Shown one piece after another: positions 28,739-37,317 of a stretch of 64,000 bases of DNA. The notes under the pieces were generated by a model. The model saw nothing but the letters and a program-made list of their open reading frames with translations. It searched no databases and was not told the DNA's origin. The position numbers were made by a program, and so were the translations under genes. The stretch covers positions 1 through 64,000 of the forward strand of contig CASEHX010000022.1 in assembly GCA_949287905.1 (NCBI GenBank), given 5' to 3'. Each line of letters begins with the position of its first letter. Position 1 is the stretch's first letter. The DNA comes from an uncultured Olsenella sp. GTDB lineage: Bacteria; Actinomycetota; Coriobacteriia; Coriobacteriales; Atopobiaceae.

Positions 28739-29403
28739 TGGCGCGCCCCATCGTCATCGTGGACTACCACAAGGGCAACCTGCGCTCCGTGGAGCGCGGC
28801 CTTGTCGAGGCGGGCGGCTCGGTGCTCGTCACTGACGACCCGGCAATCATCGCCGAGTCCTCCGCCCTCGTGCTTCCGGGCGTGGGCAGCTTTGGCGACG
28901 CGATGGCCTACCTGTGCGAGAGCGGCCAGCGCGAGGCGATTCTCGCCGCACTCGGCAGGGGAGTGCCGTTCCTGGGCATCTGCCTGGGCCTCCAGCTGCT
29001 CTTCGAGCGCGGGAGCGAGACGGACGACGGCTCGTGGGCCCCGGGTCTGGGCGTGATGACGGGGTCCGCCACGCGCCTGGAGTCCTCGCGGCTCAAGGTG
29101 CCGCACGTGGGCTGGGACCAGCTCGACCTCACGCCGTCCGGCCGCGCGTGCCCGCTCTTCGAGGGCGTCGCCGAGGGGGCGCACGTCTACTTCACGCACT
29201 CGTACGCGCTCGCGGACGACGTGTCGGCGGGGCTCGTGACCGCGCGGACGCACTATGCGCGCAGCTTTGCCTCGGCCGCGTGGGACGGTGCCAACACCTA
29301 CGGCGTGCAGTTCCATCCCGAGAAGAGCTCGGCGGTCGGTCTTCAGATCCTGCGCAACTTCGTGCGCCTGGCGGGCTCTGCGGGGGCCGGTTGCGCAAAT
29401 TAA
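28738..29403 (+). CDS. hisH: Imidazole glycerol phosphate synthase, glutaminase subunit
   Basis: Hydrolyses glutamine and channels ammonia to HisF. 221-residue class-I glutamine amidotransferase. The catalytic cysteine is C82 in FLGICLGLQLLF; the histidine and glutamate are H193 and E195 in VQFHPEKS; the oxyanion strand is LPGVGSFGDAM. It begins in the stop codon of hisB. The partner hisF is two genes downstream, after hisA and two gaps that suggest internal promoters or processing. Confidence 0.95.
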   Translation: MARPIVIVDYHKGNLRSVERGLVEAGGSVLVTDDPAIIAESSALVLPGVGSFGDAMAYLCESGQREAILAALGRGVPFLGICLGLQLLFERGSETDDGSWAPGLGVMTGSATRLESSRLKVPHVGWDQLDLTPSGRACPLFEGVAEGAHVYFTHSYALADDVSAGLVTARTHYARSFASAAWDGANTYGVQFHPEKSSAVGLQILRNFVRLAGSAGAGCAN

Positions 29404-29516
29404 CGCGCACACTGTGCAGTGCGTGAAATGATTCCCTGCGGTTATGTGAAGTTGAAACAAACCGTGCGTGTTAATCTGGCCGGCCTCGACCGGCGGCGCG
29501 GCAAGGAGGGTGCAAC

Positions 29517-30254
29517 ATGATCCTGTTCCCGGCAATCGACCTGGTTGGGGGCCGCGTGGTGCGGCTCGCCAACGGCGAGCGCTCCCGTATGGACGTCTAC
29601 TCGGACGACCCGGCGGCGGTTGCCGAGAAGTTCCGCGATGCCGGCGCGACCTGGGTTCACGTGGTGGACCTCTCCGCCACGCTCGAGGAGGGCGAGGCTG
29701 CCCGCGCGGCCAACGACGCCGCGATCCGCGCGATCTGCGCCGTGGACGGCATCTCGGTCGACGCCGGCGGCGGCGTGCGCTCGATGGCAGCGGTGGAGCG
29801 TCTGGCGGGCCTTGGCGTGAGGCGCATCGCGATCGGCACGGCGCTCGTGCGCGACCCCGCCTTCGCGGAGGCGGCGGCGCGCGAGTTCGGGGGGCTCGTC
29901 GTGGCCGACGTGGCCGCGCGCGGCGGGGAGGTGCGCGTGAACGGCTGGCGCGAGGGCGCGTCGCTCTCCGCCGACGAACTCGTCGCCCGTCTCGCCGAGC
30001 TGGGATATCGCCACCTGGTCTTCACCGACGTGGCCCGCGACGGCATGCGCTGCGGCATCGACGCCGAGGCCTACCGTCACGTGGCGGAGGTGGCGGGCTT
30101 TCCGGTTGTGGCCTCGGGCGGGATCGCGAGCCTGGACGACCTGCGATCGCTCGCGGCGCTCGGCCCGGACGTCATCGAGGGCGCCATCACCGGGCGCGCC
30201 CTCTACGAGGGGTCCTTCTCGCTCGAGGACGCGCTCTCCGTCTGCGCCGGCTGA
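29517..30254 (+). CDS. hisA: ProFAR isomerase
   Basis: Amadori rearrangement of ProFAR to PRFAR in histidine synthesis. 245-residue TIM barrel. The catalytic aspartates are in the N-terminal FPAIDLVGGRVVRL and in VFTDVARDGM; phosphate-binding loops are DAGGGVRSM and ASGGIASLDD. Some actinobacterial enzymes (PriA) also do the tryptophan-pathway isomerisation; the sequence alone does not decide that here. A 113-bp gap precedes it, containing an extended -10-like TGTTAATCT at about 29469-29477, so it may have its own promoter. GGAGG precedes the ATG. Confidence 0.93.
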   Translation: MILFPAIDLVGGRVVRLANGERSRMDVYSDDPAAVAEKFRDAGATWVHVVDLSATLEEGEAARAANDAAIRAICAVDGISVDAGGGVRSMAAVERLAGLGVRRIAIGTALVRDPAFAEAAAREFGGLVVADVAARGGEVRVNGWREGASLSADELVARLAELGYRHLVFTDVARDGMRCGIDAEAYRHVAEVAGFPVVASGGIASLDDLRSLAALGPDVIEGAITGRALYEGSFSLEDALSVCAG

Positions 30255-30360
30255 GCGCGCGCCATTCCGCCCAAGTGTTACGACCCGGGGACGAGAAGGG
30301 CCTGCGGCCCAAGGTTCCCCTACAGTGACAATGTGATCGAATCGTCCCTCGTGCGGCTGG

Positions 30361-30445
30361 GGGCTCGCCGGCCCTCTCGCAGGGCGAGTCACGCAGTGAG
30401 CGAGCGAGGCGAGCGCCGAGTCCTGCGAGAGGGGCCGGCGAGCCC
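30361..30445. repeat. Long hairpin element, family C, before hisF
   Basis: Left arm 30361-30383 and right arm 30422-30445 pair over 23 bp with one bulged base; both are built on GGGCTCGCCGGCC and CTCTCGCAGG. The 38-nt core (30384-30421) contains GAGTCACGCAGTGAG and repeats of GCGAG. It sits 29 bp upstream of hisF in the 220-bp hisA-hisF gap. It has no U-tract after it, so it is not a standard terminator. Confidence 0.8.
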
Positions 30446-30474
30446 GGGCCCCGGCAATCGAAAGGACCACGCCC

Positions 30475-31242
<768 letters not shown>

Positions 31243-31261
31243 GGTCCTTCTCGCCGAGCGG

Positions 31262-31346
31262 GCTTTTGCGGCCGCAAAAGTCGTGCGAGCTTTTCGTCCA
31301 ACTGGGCAAACGCAACAGGTGGCCCGACTTTTGCGGCCGCAAAAGT
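31262..31346. repeat. Long hairpin element, family D, between hisF and hisI
   Basis: CTTTTGCGGCCGCAAAAGTC occurs at 31263-31282 and again at 31328-31347. Each copy contains an 18-bp palindrome. The two can also pair with each other as 22-nt arms (31262-31283 and 31325-31346) with one mismatch, around a 41-nt core. It occupies most of the 130-bp gap before hisI. Confidence 0.75.
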
Positions 31347-31372
31347 CATTCGGGGCAGAAGGGGCAGTGACC

Positions 31373-31756
31373 ATGGAGTACGCTGGCGAGAAGGTCGAGC
31401 TTCTGGCGGCCGACGCCGTGGACGTCCGCTTTGACGAGCGCGGCCTCGTGCCCGCCGTCGTGCAGCAGGAGGGGACGGGCGAGGTCCTCATGGTCGCGTG
31501 GATGAACGCGGAGTCGCTTGCCCTCACGCTCGAGACGGGAACCACGTGGTTCTGGAGCCGCAGCAGACAGGAGCTCTGGAACAAGGGCGCCACCAGCGGA
31601 AACATGCAGCAGGTGAGGCGCGTGCTGGTGGACTGCGACGCAGACACGCTGCTCGTGGTGGTTGACTCGCCGGGCCCGGCGTGCCACACGGGGCATCGGA
31701 GCTGCTTCTTCAGGGAAATCGACGCTCCGGCGGACGGCGGGCGGTCCGAAAGCTAG
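31373..31756 (+). CDS. hisI: Phosphoribosyl-AMP cyclohydrolase
   Basis: Opens the purine ring of PR-AMP in histidine synthesis. 127 residues, monofunctional. The metal and zinc sites are [32 protein letters not shown] and [11 protein letters not shown], which has the two final cysteines. AAGGGG precedes the ATG. The next step enzyme, HisE, is a separate gene 0.8 kb away rather than fused as in HisIE proteins. It converges with a 4-bp overlap on the racemase gene. Confidence 0.95.
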   Translation: MEYAGEKVELLAADAVDVRFDERGLVPAVVQQEGTGEVLMVAWMNAESLALTLETGTTWFWSRSRQELWNKGATSGNMQQVRRVLVDCDADTLLVVVDSPGPACHTGHRSCFFREIDAPADGGRSES

Positions 31757-32451
31757 GGTCGGTAGAGCTTTCCCGAGCGCAGGATCGACTCGCGGACGAG
31801 GACGTCCATCGCGTCGAGGCATATGTCAGGCGCGCCCTGGCGGCGCCGCGCGACGGAGAGCTCGGTGCAGGCGAGGATCACCGCGTCGCAACCGCGTCGC
31901 ACCAGCTCGTCCACGACGAGGCCGAACTTTGTCATGTCCGCCGGGTGGCCCGCCTTGACGTCGTCGTAGATGATCGACATGACGTCCGCCTGCCGCTCGG
32001 GGGAGGGGACCATGCAGTCCACCCCCAGGGCCTCGCACTCGCGCGCGTACACGCCCGATCGAACCGTGCCGTCGGTGCCCATGATGCCCACGCGGCGCGC
32101 GCCACGGGCCCTGACGGCCTCGAGGACGGCCTCGCGGGGCATGTGGACGATGGGAACGCTGGTAAAGCTCTGGATGGTGTCGTAGAAGTAGTGGGAGGTG
32201 TTGCAGGGGATGGCGATGCAGGTGCATCCGAGGCTCTCGAGCGCCTGGGCGTCCTCGCGCATGACCTGCAGGAGGCGCTCGCTCTTTCCCGTGAGGATCG
32301 CATGGGTGCGATCGGGCATCGACGCCTGGCTGATGATGACCACGTCAAGGTGCTCCTGGTCGCGGCTTGCCTCGGTGTGCTTGATGACCTCCTCGTAGAA
32401 GAAGGCCGTGGCCTCGGGTCCCATGCCCCCTATTACGCCGAGCTTTCCCAT
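31753..32451 (-). CDS. Aspartate/glutamate racemase family protein
   Basis: 232-residue cofactor-independent racemase that interconverts L and D forms of aspartate or glutamate. The two catalytic cysteines are C83 in IPCNTSHYF and C195 in LACTELS; the N-terminus [15 protein letters not shown] is typical. The second of two nearby ATGs (32451) is preferred because GGGAGG lies just upstream of it and overlaps the first ATG at 32463. It is inserted on the opposite strand between hisI and hisE and probably has its own promoter (TATAGT at 32481-32476). With the ATP-grasp and FemAB genes nearby, D-aspartate for peptidoglycan is a plausible product. Confidence 0.88.
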   Translation of the reverse strand: MGKLGVIGGMGPEATAFFYEEVIKHTEASRDQEHLDVVIISQASMPDRTHAILTGKSERLLQVMREDAQALESLGCTCIAIPCNTSHYFYDTIQSFTSVPIVHMPREAVLEAVRARGARRVGIMGTDGTVRSGVYARECEALGVDCMVPSPERQADVMSIIYDDVKAGHPADMTKFGLVVDELVRRGCDAVILACTELSVARRRQGAPDICLDAMDVLVRESILRSGKLYRP

Positions 32452-32463
32452 GTGTCCTCCCAT

Positions 32464-32490
32464 CGATTGGGCTGTACTATACCGATTGGG
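32464..32490. promoter_or_regulatory. Direct repeat in the racemase-hisE divergent region
   Basis: CGATTGGG occurs at 32464-32471 and 32483-32490, each next to a TGTA word. On the minus strand TATAGT at 32481-32476 could be the -10 for the racemase. Possibly an operator, but with only two short copies this is weak. Confidence 0.3.
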
Positions 32491-32557
32491 TGTAGTGACG
32501 ATGTGAACGAAGGGTGCCGGCTCTTGTCTTGGGCTCCGGCGCCGGGACGGAGGACCG

Positions 32558-32875
32558 ATGGGGGAGCGCACCGCTAACGTGGAGAACGGAAGCATCGGCG
32601 AGACGATCGAGGGGCTCGCCCGCGTCATCGCCGACCGCCGCCAGGCGTCGCCCGAGACGTCGTATACGGCGAAGCTCCTGTACGGGCCCGAGGACCGTCT
32701 CCTCAAGAAGGTCACCGAGGAGGCGACCGAGGTCGTCATGGCATGCAAGGACAACGACCACGACCACATCCGCTACGAGGCGGGCGACCTTGTGTATCAC
32801 CTGCTCGTCACCTTGGAGCGTTATGGCGTAAGCGTGGACGAGCTCGCCGGCGAGCTCGATGCAAGACGCAGGTAG
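32558..32875 (+). CDS. hisE: Phosphoribosyl-ATP pyrophosphatase
   Basis: Converts PR-ATP to PR-AMP, the second step of histidine synthesis. 105 residues of the MazG-like fold. The conserved block is YTAKLLYGPEDRLLKKVTEE, then ATEVVMACKDND and YEAGDLVYHLLV, with the acidic residues that bind magnesium. It completes the set of biosynthetic steps begun at hisZG except histidinol phosphatase. It is displaced from hisI by the opposite-strand racemase. The start is ATG in a GGACCGATG context with a modest ribosome-binding site. Confidence 0.93.
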   Translation: MGERTANVENGSIGETIEGLARVIADRRQASPETSYTAKLLYGPEDRLLKKVTEEATEVVMACKDNDHDHIRYEAGDLVYHLLVTLERYGVSVDELAGELDARRR

Positions 32876-32959
32876 ATAGGGCTTCGACACCTCAACTACC
32901 TGCGGATACGTCAGAGTGTGAATGAGCCGTGTGCGCAATGTGAGCCTAAGGTGACCGGT

Positions 32960-32988
32960 TTGCATGCCCAAGCCGAGTAAAATAGAAT
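32960..32988 (+). promoter_or_regulatory. Promoter of the NlpC/P60 gene
   Basis: TTGCAT at 32960-32965 and TAGAAT at 32983-32988, separated by 17 bp. This is a good sigma-70-type match in an otherwise GC-rich region and leaves a leader of about 30 bases before the GTG start. I looked for a ydaO-type riboswitch, common before such genes, and did not see one. Confidence 0.65.
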
Positions 32989-33024
32989 CTCCGGGATACC
33001 TACGCGTTCCGAGAGGATGATTTT

Positions 33025-34422
33025 GTGACGCATCTTTCGAAGAAACTCAATGCTAGGCGCCTTGGTGGCTTCCTCGGTGTGGCCGTTGCCGCCACGCTTT
33101 TCTCTGCGGGGGCCCTTGCCCTTCCCCTCGAGCCTGCGCAGGCGGCGACGTCCGCCGAGCTTCAGTCTCAGCTTGATGCCGCCCGCGCCCAGCTCGAGGT
33201 CCTCGACGGTCAGATCCAGACCGCCACGCGCGACCTCGAGATCGCCCAGTCCGACCTCGAGCAGACCGAGGTCGAGATCGAGACGCTCTCTGGCGAGATC
33301 GAGAAGAACGAGGCGGAGCTCGCCGAGTCGCGCGGATCCCTGAGCGACATGATGGCCGAGAACTACAAGTATGACGGCAACATGCTCTCCTTCGTCCTCG
33401 GCGCAAGCTCCTTTGACGAGCTGACGTCGAGGGTCTTCTACGCAAACAAGCTCTCCGTCTCCCTGAGCACGCTGGTCGGCGAGGTCGTGTCCCTCCAGGA
33501 CGAGCTCGAGAGCCAGATGACCCAGCTCGAGGAGAGGCGCGCCCAGCAGGAGGAGCAGACCGAGGCCCTCACGCAGACCGCGCAGTCCTACCAGTCGGCT
33601 CGTTCCGAGCAGGCCAGCTACGTCGACAGCCTCTCCCAGGACGTTCAGGAGGCCCTGGAGAAGGAGCGCCAGGAGGAGCTCGAGCGCCAGCGTCAGGAGG
33701 CGCTCGCCGCGATCCAGCGCGAGCAGGAGGCCCAGCAGAGCCAGGCCGAGCAGAATGACAGCTCCGACAGGCCCACGGCCGGCGACTCCAACAGCGGCTC
33801 CAACGGGGGCGGCTCCAGCTCCAGCAACGGCGGTGGCTCCAGCTCCAACAATGGCGGCGGCAGCTCCAGCTCCAACGGTGGCGGCGGCTCCAGCAACGGC
33901 GGCGGCTCCAGCAACGGCGGCGGCTCCAGCAACGGCGGTGGCTCCAGCAATGGTGGCGGCTCCAGCAACAGCGGCGGCGGCTCGACCGGTGGCGGCAGCT
34001 CCAGCAACGGCGGCGGCTCCACGGGCGGCGGCTCTCGCCCGAGCAGCATCAAGCAGGCTGCCGTCAACGCCGCGATGACGGTTCTCGGCTACCCCTACGT
34101 CACCAACGGCGACAGCCCGAGCGAGGGCTTTGACTGCTCCGGCCTCGTCTGGTGGGCGTATGGCCAGGCAGGCGCGAGCATCCCGCGCTCCCAGGGCAGC
34201 GCCATGTACCCGATGGTGCGCAACAGCGGCACCTGGACCACCAACCCCGCCAACCTGAGCGTCGGAGACCTCGTCTTCTACTCCTACAACGGCGGCATCA
34301 CCACCTATCACGTTGCCATGTACATCGGTGGCAACAACGTCATCCACGCCAACGGCTACGATGTCTGCATCACGGGCATCTACTACGACACCGGCTTCAT
34401 CGGTGGCGGGTCGATTCTCTAG
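33025..34422 (+). CDS. Secreted NlpC/P60 peptidoglycan endopeptidase
   Basis: 465-residue exported cell-wall hydrolase. A signal peptide spans residues 1 to about 40 (ending ALPLEPAQAA). A long coiled coil covers about 42-235, like the N-terminal regulatory coiled coils of FtsEX-controlled hydrolases. A low-complexity Gly/Ser/Asn linker covers about 253-338. The NlpC/P60 domain fills 340-465 with catalytic C371 in FDCSGLVWW, H429 in YHVAMYIGG and H441 in VIHANG. The domain cleaves stem-peptide bonds. The linker is unusually long and built from near-identical GGGSSNGGGSS units at DNA level, so its length may vary among strains. Start is GTG. A strong promoter and terminator make it a single-gene unit. 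Confidence 0.92.
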   Translation: MTHLSKKLNARRLGGFLGVAVAATLFSAGALALPLEPAQAATSAELQSQLDAARAQLEVLDGQIQTATRDLEIAQSDLEQTEVEIETLSGEIEKNEAELAESRGSLSDMMAENYKYDGNMLSFVLGASSFDELTSRVFYANKLSVSLSTLVGEVVSLQDELESQMTQLEERRAQQEEQTEALTQTAQSYQSARSEQASYVDSLSQDVQEALEKERQEELERQRQEALAAIQREQEAQQSQAEQNDSSDRPTAGDSNSGSNGGGSSSSNGGGSSSNNGGGSSSSNGGGGSSNGGGSSNGGGSSNGGGSSNGGGSSNSGGGSTGGGSSSNGGGSTGGGSRPSSIKQAAVNAAMTVLGYPYVTNGDSPSEGFDCSGLVWWAYGQAGASIPRSQGSAMYPMVRNSGTWTTNPANLSVGDLVFYSYNGGITTYHVAMYIGGNNVIHANGYDVCITGIYYDTGFIGGGSIL

Positions 34423-34455
34423 AGAAGCCCATCGCCGAGACTTCGGCGTGAACAG

Positions 34456-34500
34456 CATGCGTATCCCTGGCCTTAGGTTGGGGATACGCATGTCCTCTAT
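34456..34500 (+). terminator. Terminator after the NlpC/P60 gene
   Basis: CATGCGTATCCC at 34456-34467 pairs perfectly with GGGATACGCATG at 34481-34492 around a 13-nt loop. The tail TCCTCTAT is moderately T-rich. Confidence 0.65.
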
Positions 34501-34529
34501 GGTACGAGCGGAAACGGAGCGTGCGTCAG

Positions 34530-35555
34530 ATGATCGAGGTCACAGACCTTACGTTTGAGCAGATGGAGCAGAGCGCCCGAGCTGCGGGCCTGACGCTCCC
34601 CATCGAGCAGACCGAGCTCTGGTCACGGTTTGAGGCGACCGTCCCCGGGCGCTCCCCGTGGGGGGCGTGCGAGCTCGTCCGCGACGGCGCCCCCATGGGC
34701 TTTGTCTCCTTCATCCAGTACGAGACCCATGGGTATCGCTACCTGCGCGCGCACCACGCCCCGGTGTGGGTGGGCAACCCCTCCGACGCCGAGGTCGACG
34801 AGGCGCTCGCCGCGCTCGCCACGCATCTCCACAAGCGCGACAGGAAGCAGGTCTTCGTTCGTCTCGCCGTTGGGCCGGAGCTCGAGCGCTGCTGCGACAC
34901 CCTCTCGACGCTCCCGTACGACACCACCGTCGTCGTGGACCTCACGGGCGGCGACGAGGAGATTCTCGCCCGCATGAAGCCCCGCGGCCGCCGCGACGTC
35001 CGCAAGGCCCTCCGCGAGAGCCCCGTCGAGTGCGCCGACGAGACCGAGCGCGCCATCGAGTCCTTCGAGGAGTATCACGCCCTCATGCGTGAGACCGCCG
35101 AGCGCGACGGCTTCTCCTGCGCGCCGCTCGAGTACTTCCAGAACCTCATCAGGACCCTCGGCGCCGAGCACTGCCGCGTGTTCGCGGGCCGCATAGACGG
35201 CGAGCTGGTGACCTGGGCCATAGACACCATCCACGAGGGGCTCTCGGTCCACTACTATGCCGCCTCGAAGAGCGGCTCCGTGCGCGCCTATGCCACCGAC
35301 AAGCTCGTGTTCTTCGAGTGCCAGGCGCTCGCGGAGCTCGGCGTTGCCGCCTTCGACCTCATGGGCATCGGCTCCGAGCGCTACCCTGACATGCTCACGC
35401 TCAACAAGTTCAAGACCAAGTTCTCCAAGGAGACCGTCCCGGTGGCCCCCGACAGGGACCTGCCGCTCCGCCCGCGCCTCTACGGCGCACTCGTGACGGT
35501 GAAGCGCCTGAGGGACAGGAAGCCCTCGAGTTCCGACGAGGAGAAGAGCAAGTGA
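34530..35555 (+). CDS. FemAB-family peptidyltransferase
   Basis: 341 residues of the FemABX/GNAT-like fold. Relatives use aminoacyl-tRNA to add amino acids to the lysine or ornithine side chain of lipid II, making peptidoglycan cross-bridges. Features are an N-terminal QTELWSRFEA block with WG, the mid-protein KPRGRRDVRKALRE region, and the C-terminal GNAT-like portion with TWAIDT, SVHYYAASKSGSVRAYATDKL split as SVHYYAAS and AYATDKL, and DLMGIGSERYPDMLTLNKFKTKF in pieces DLMGIGSE and LNKFKTKF. ATG 34530 is preferred over an upstream GTG for spacing from GGAG. MurJ follows with a 4-bp overlap, supporting an envelope role. The specific amino acid is unknown. Confidence 0.87.
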   Translation: MIEVTDLTFEQMEQSARAAGLTLPIEQTELWSRFEATVPGRSPWGACELVRDGAPMGFVSFIQYETHGYRYLRAHHAPVWVGNPSDAEVDEALAALATHLHKRDRKQVFVRLAVGPELERCCDTLSTLPYDTTVVVDLTGGDEEILARMKPRGRRDVRKALRESPVECADETERAIESFEEYHALMRETAERDGFSCAPLEYFQNLIRTLGAEHCRVFAGRIDGELVTWAIDTIHEGLSVHYYAASKSGSVRAYATDKLVFFECQALAELGVAAFDLMGIGSERYPDMLTLNKFKTKFSKETVPVAPDRDLPLRPRLYGALVTVKRLRDRKPSSSDEEKSK

Positions 35556-37306
35556 GCAAGAGGCCGGTGCATCTCGAGAGGGGCGAGGGGCGCGAGCCTC
35601 TCCCCGGTGACGGGGCGGCCGAGCCCGCCCTCGCCGACGAAGGCGAGCTCGCTTCCGATTCCGAGAGGCGCCCGTCGGCGGATGAGTCCCCATCTGGGGA
35701 CGACGATGACTTCTCCTCCTCCGGGGACTACGAGAGCGTTGGTCGCTCCGCCCGTCTGATGACCGGGCTCATCATCGTGAGCCGCGTCACCGGGTTCGTC
35801 CGTACCTGGGTGATGGGCGTGGCGCTCGGCGTCTCGCTCCTCTCCACCTCCTACCAGGTGGCGCAGAACCTGCCCGCCATGCTCTACGACCTCGTGATGG
35901 GCGGAATGCTCGTCACGGCGTTCCTCCCGGTCTACATGGACGTTCGCCGGAGGCGCGGAAAGCGCAGCTCGGAGGAGTACGTCGGCAACCTCCTCGGCAT
36001 CCTCCTGGTCTTCCTCGGCATCCTCTCCCTTGCGGCCTCCGTCTTTGCCCCGGCGTTCATCTGGACGCAGTCGTTCATGAGCGGGGACGCCGACGGCATG
36101 GACACGGCGGTGCTCTTCTTCCGCTTCTTCGCGTTCCAGATCCTCTTCTACGGGCTCTCCTCGGTGTTCTCGGGCGTGCTCAACGCCCATCGCGACTACT
36201 TCTGGAGCAACCTCGGGCCGATCCTCAACAACGTGGTCGTCATCGCGGGCTTTGCGCTCTTCCCCCTGCTCGAGGGCGTGAGCGAGCTGCTCGCCATCAT
36301 CGTGCTCGCCGTCTCGGCGACGCTTGGCGTGTTCGTGCAGATGGCGTGCCAGATCCCTGCCCTCCATCGCCACGGCATCCACCCGCGCATTCACGTGGAC
36401 CTCCACGACCCGGCCCTGCGGCAGACGCTCGCGCTCGGCATCCCCACGCTCGTGGCGACGGTCTGCACCTTCCTCACCACCTCGGTCCAGAACGCCGCGG
36501 CCCTGGTGGTCCAGCCGGAGACGGGAGCCTCGGTCATCTCCTACGCCCGCCTGTGGTACACGCTGCCCTACGCGCTTCTCGCCGTCTCCCTCACCACGGC
36601 GCTCTACACCGAGCTCGCGCGCGACGCCGCGCGCGACGACACCGCCTCCGTGCGTCGCGGCGTCTCTACGGGCATTGGCCAGATGCTCTTCTACCTCATC
36701 CCCTTTGCCCTCTACCTCATGGTCTTCAGCACCCCGCTCAACATGATCTACTGCGCCGGCAAGTTCTCGCTCGAGGGCGTCGAGCTCGTGAGCGAGTACC
36801 TGCGCTACCTAGCCGTGGCCCTGCCGTTCTACGGGGTCTTTGCGCTCATGCAGAAGAGCTGCTCCGCCCTCATGAACATGAAGCCGTACGCCTTTGCCTG
36901 CATCCTCGGGGCCATCGGTCAGATCGCCGTCGTCTTTGGCGTGGGCGTCGGGCTCGGGGTGGGCATGCCCGCCATCGCCGCCTCCACGGCGGTCTCCTAC
37001 ATCTGCTCCGACGTGGGCGCCCTCGTCTGGATGCGTCGTCGTCTCCAGGGCATCCAGCTCTCGACCATTCTCCACGGGGCGTTCTTCGGCCTCGTCCTCG
37101 GCGGCCTCGGGGCGCTCGCGGGCGGTGGCGTCTACGCCCTCCTGGAGACGTTCCTCGGCCCGGCGACGGGCTCCCTCGCCCAGTCCCTCGCATACGTCGT
37201 CGCCGCCGGGATCGTGGCGCTTGTCGTCACCTTTGCCCCCGCCGTCTTGATGCGTCTGCCCGAGGCCTCGATGATCTCCTCGATCACTCGTCGCTTCTCA
37301 AAATAG
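35552..37306 (+). CDS. murJ: Lipid II flippase MurJ
   Basis: 584-residue polytopic membrane protein (MviN/MurJ family) that moves lipid II across the membrane. An acidic, probably disordered N-terminal 65 residues precede about 14 hydrophobic helices. Family blocks include LIIVSRVTGFVRTWVMG, YQVAQNLPAMLYDLVMGGML and the cavity region FSGVLNAHRDYFWSNLGPILNN, given here in parts FSGVLNAHRDYF and GPILNN. The start is GTG overlapping the FemAB stop as GTGA. It lies between FemAB and an ATP-grasp ligase, consistent with a peptidoglycan-precursor operon. Confidence 0.92.
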   Translation: MSKRPVHLERGEGREPLPGDGAAEPALADEGELASDSERRPSADESPSGDDDDFSSSGDYESVGRSARLMTGLIIVSRVTGFVRTWVMGVALGVSLLSTSYQVAQNLPAMLYDLVMGGMLVTAFLPVYMDVRRRRGKRSSEEYVGNLLGILLVFLGILSLAASVFAPAFIWTQSFMSGDADGMDTAVLFFRFFAFQILFYGLSSVFSGVLNAHRDYFWSNLGPILNNVVVIAGFALFPLLEGVSELLAIIVLAVSATLGVFVQMACQIPALHRHGIHPRIHVDLHDPALRQTLALGIPTLVATVCTFLTTSVQNAAALVVQPETGASVISYARLWYTLPYALLAVSLTTALYTELARDAARDDTASVRRGVSTGIGQMLFYLIPFALYLMVFSTPLNMIYCAGKFSLEGVELVSEYLRYLAVALPFYGVFALMQKSCSALMNMKPYAFACILGAIGQIAVVFGVGVGLGVGMPAIAASTAVSYICSDVGALVWMRRRLQGIQLSTILHGAFFGLVLGGLGALAGGGVYALLETFLGPATGSLAQSLAYVVAAGIVALVVTFAPAVLMRLPEASMISSITRRFSK

Positions 37307-37317
37307 GAAGGTCACGC

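Noticed and set aside
32876..33024. ydaO-type riboswitch before the NlpC/P60 gene
   Set aside because: Only about 30 bases lie between the promoter and start, and no conserved ydaO elements are visible.
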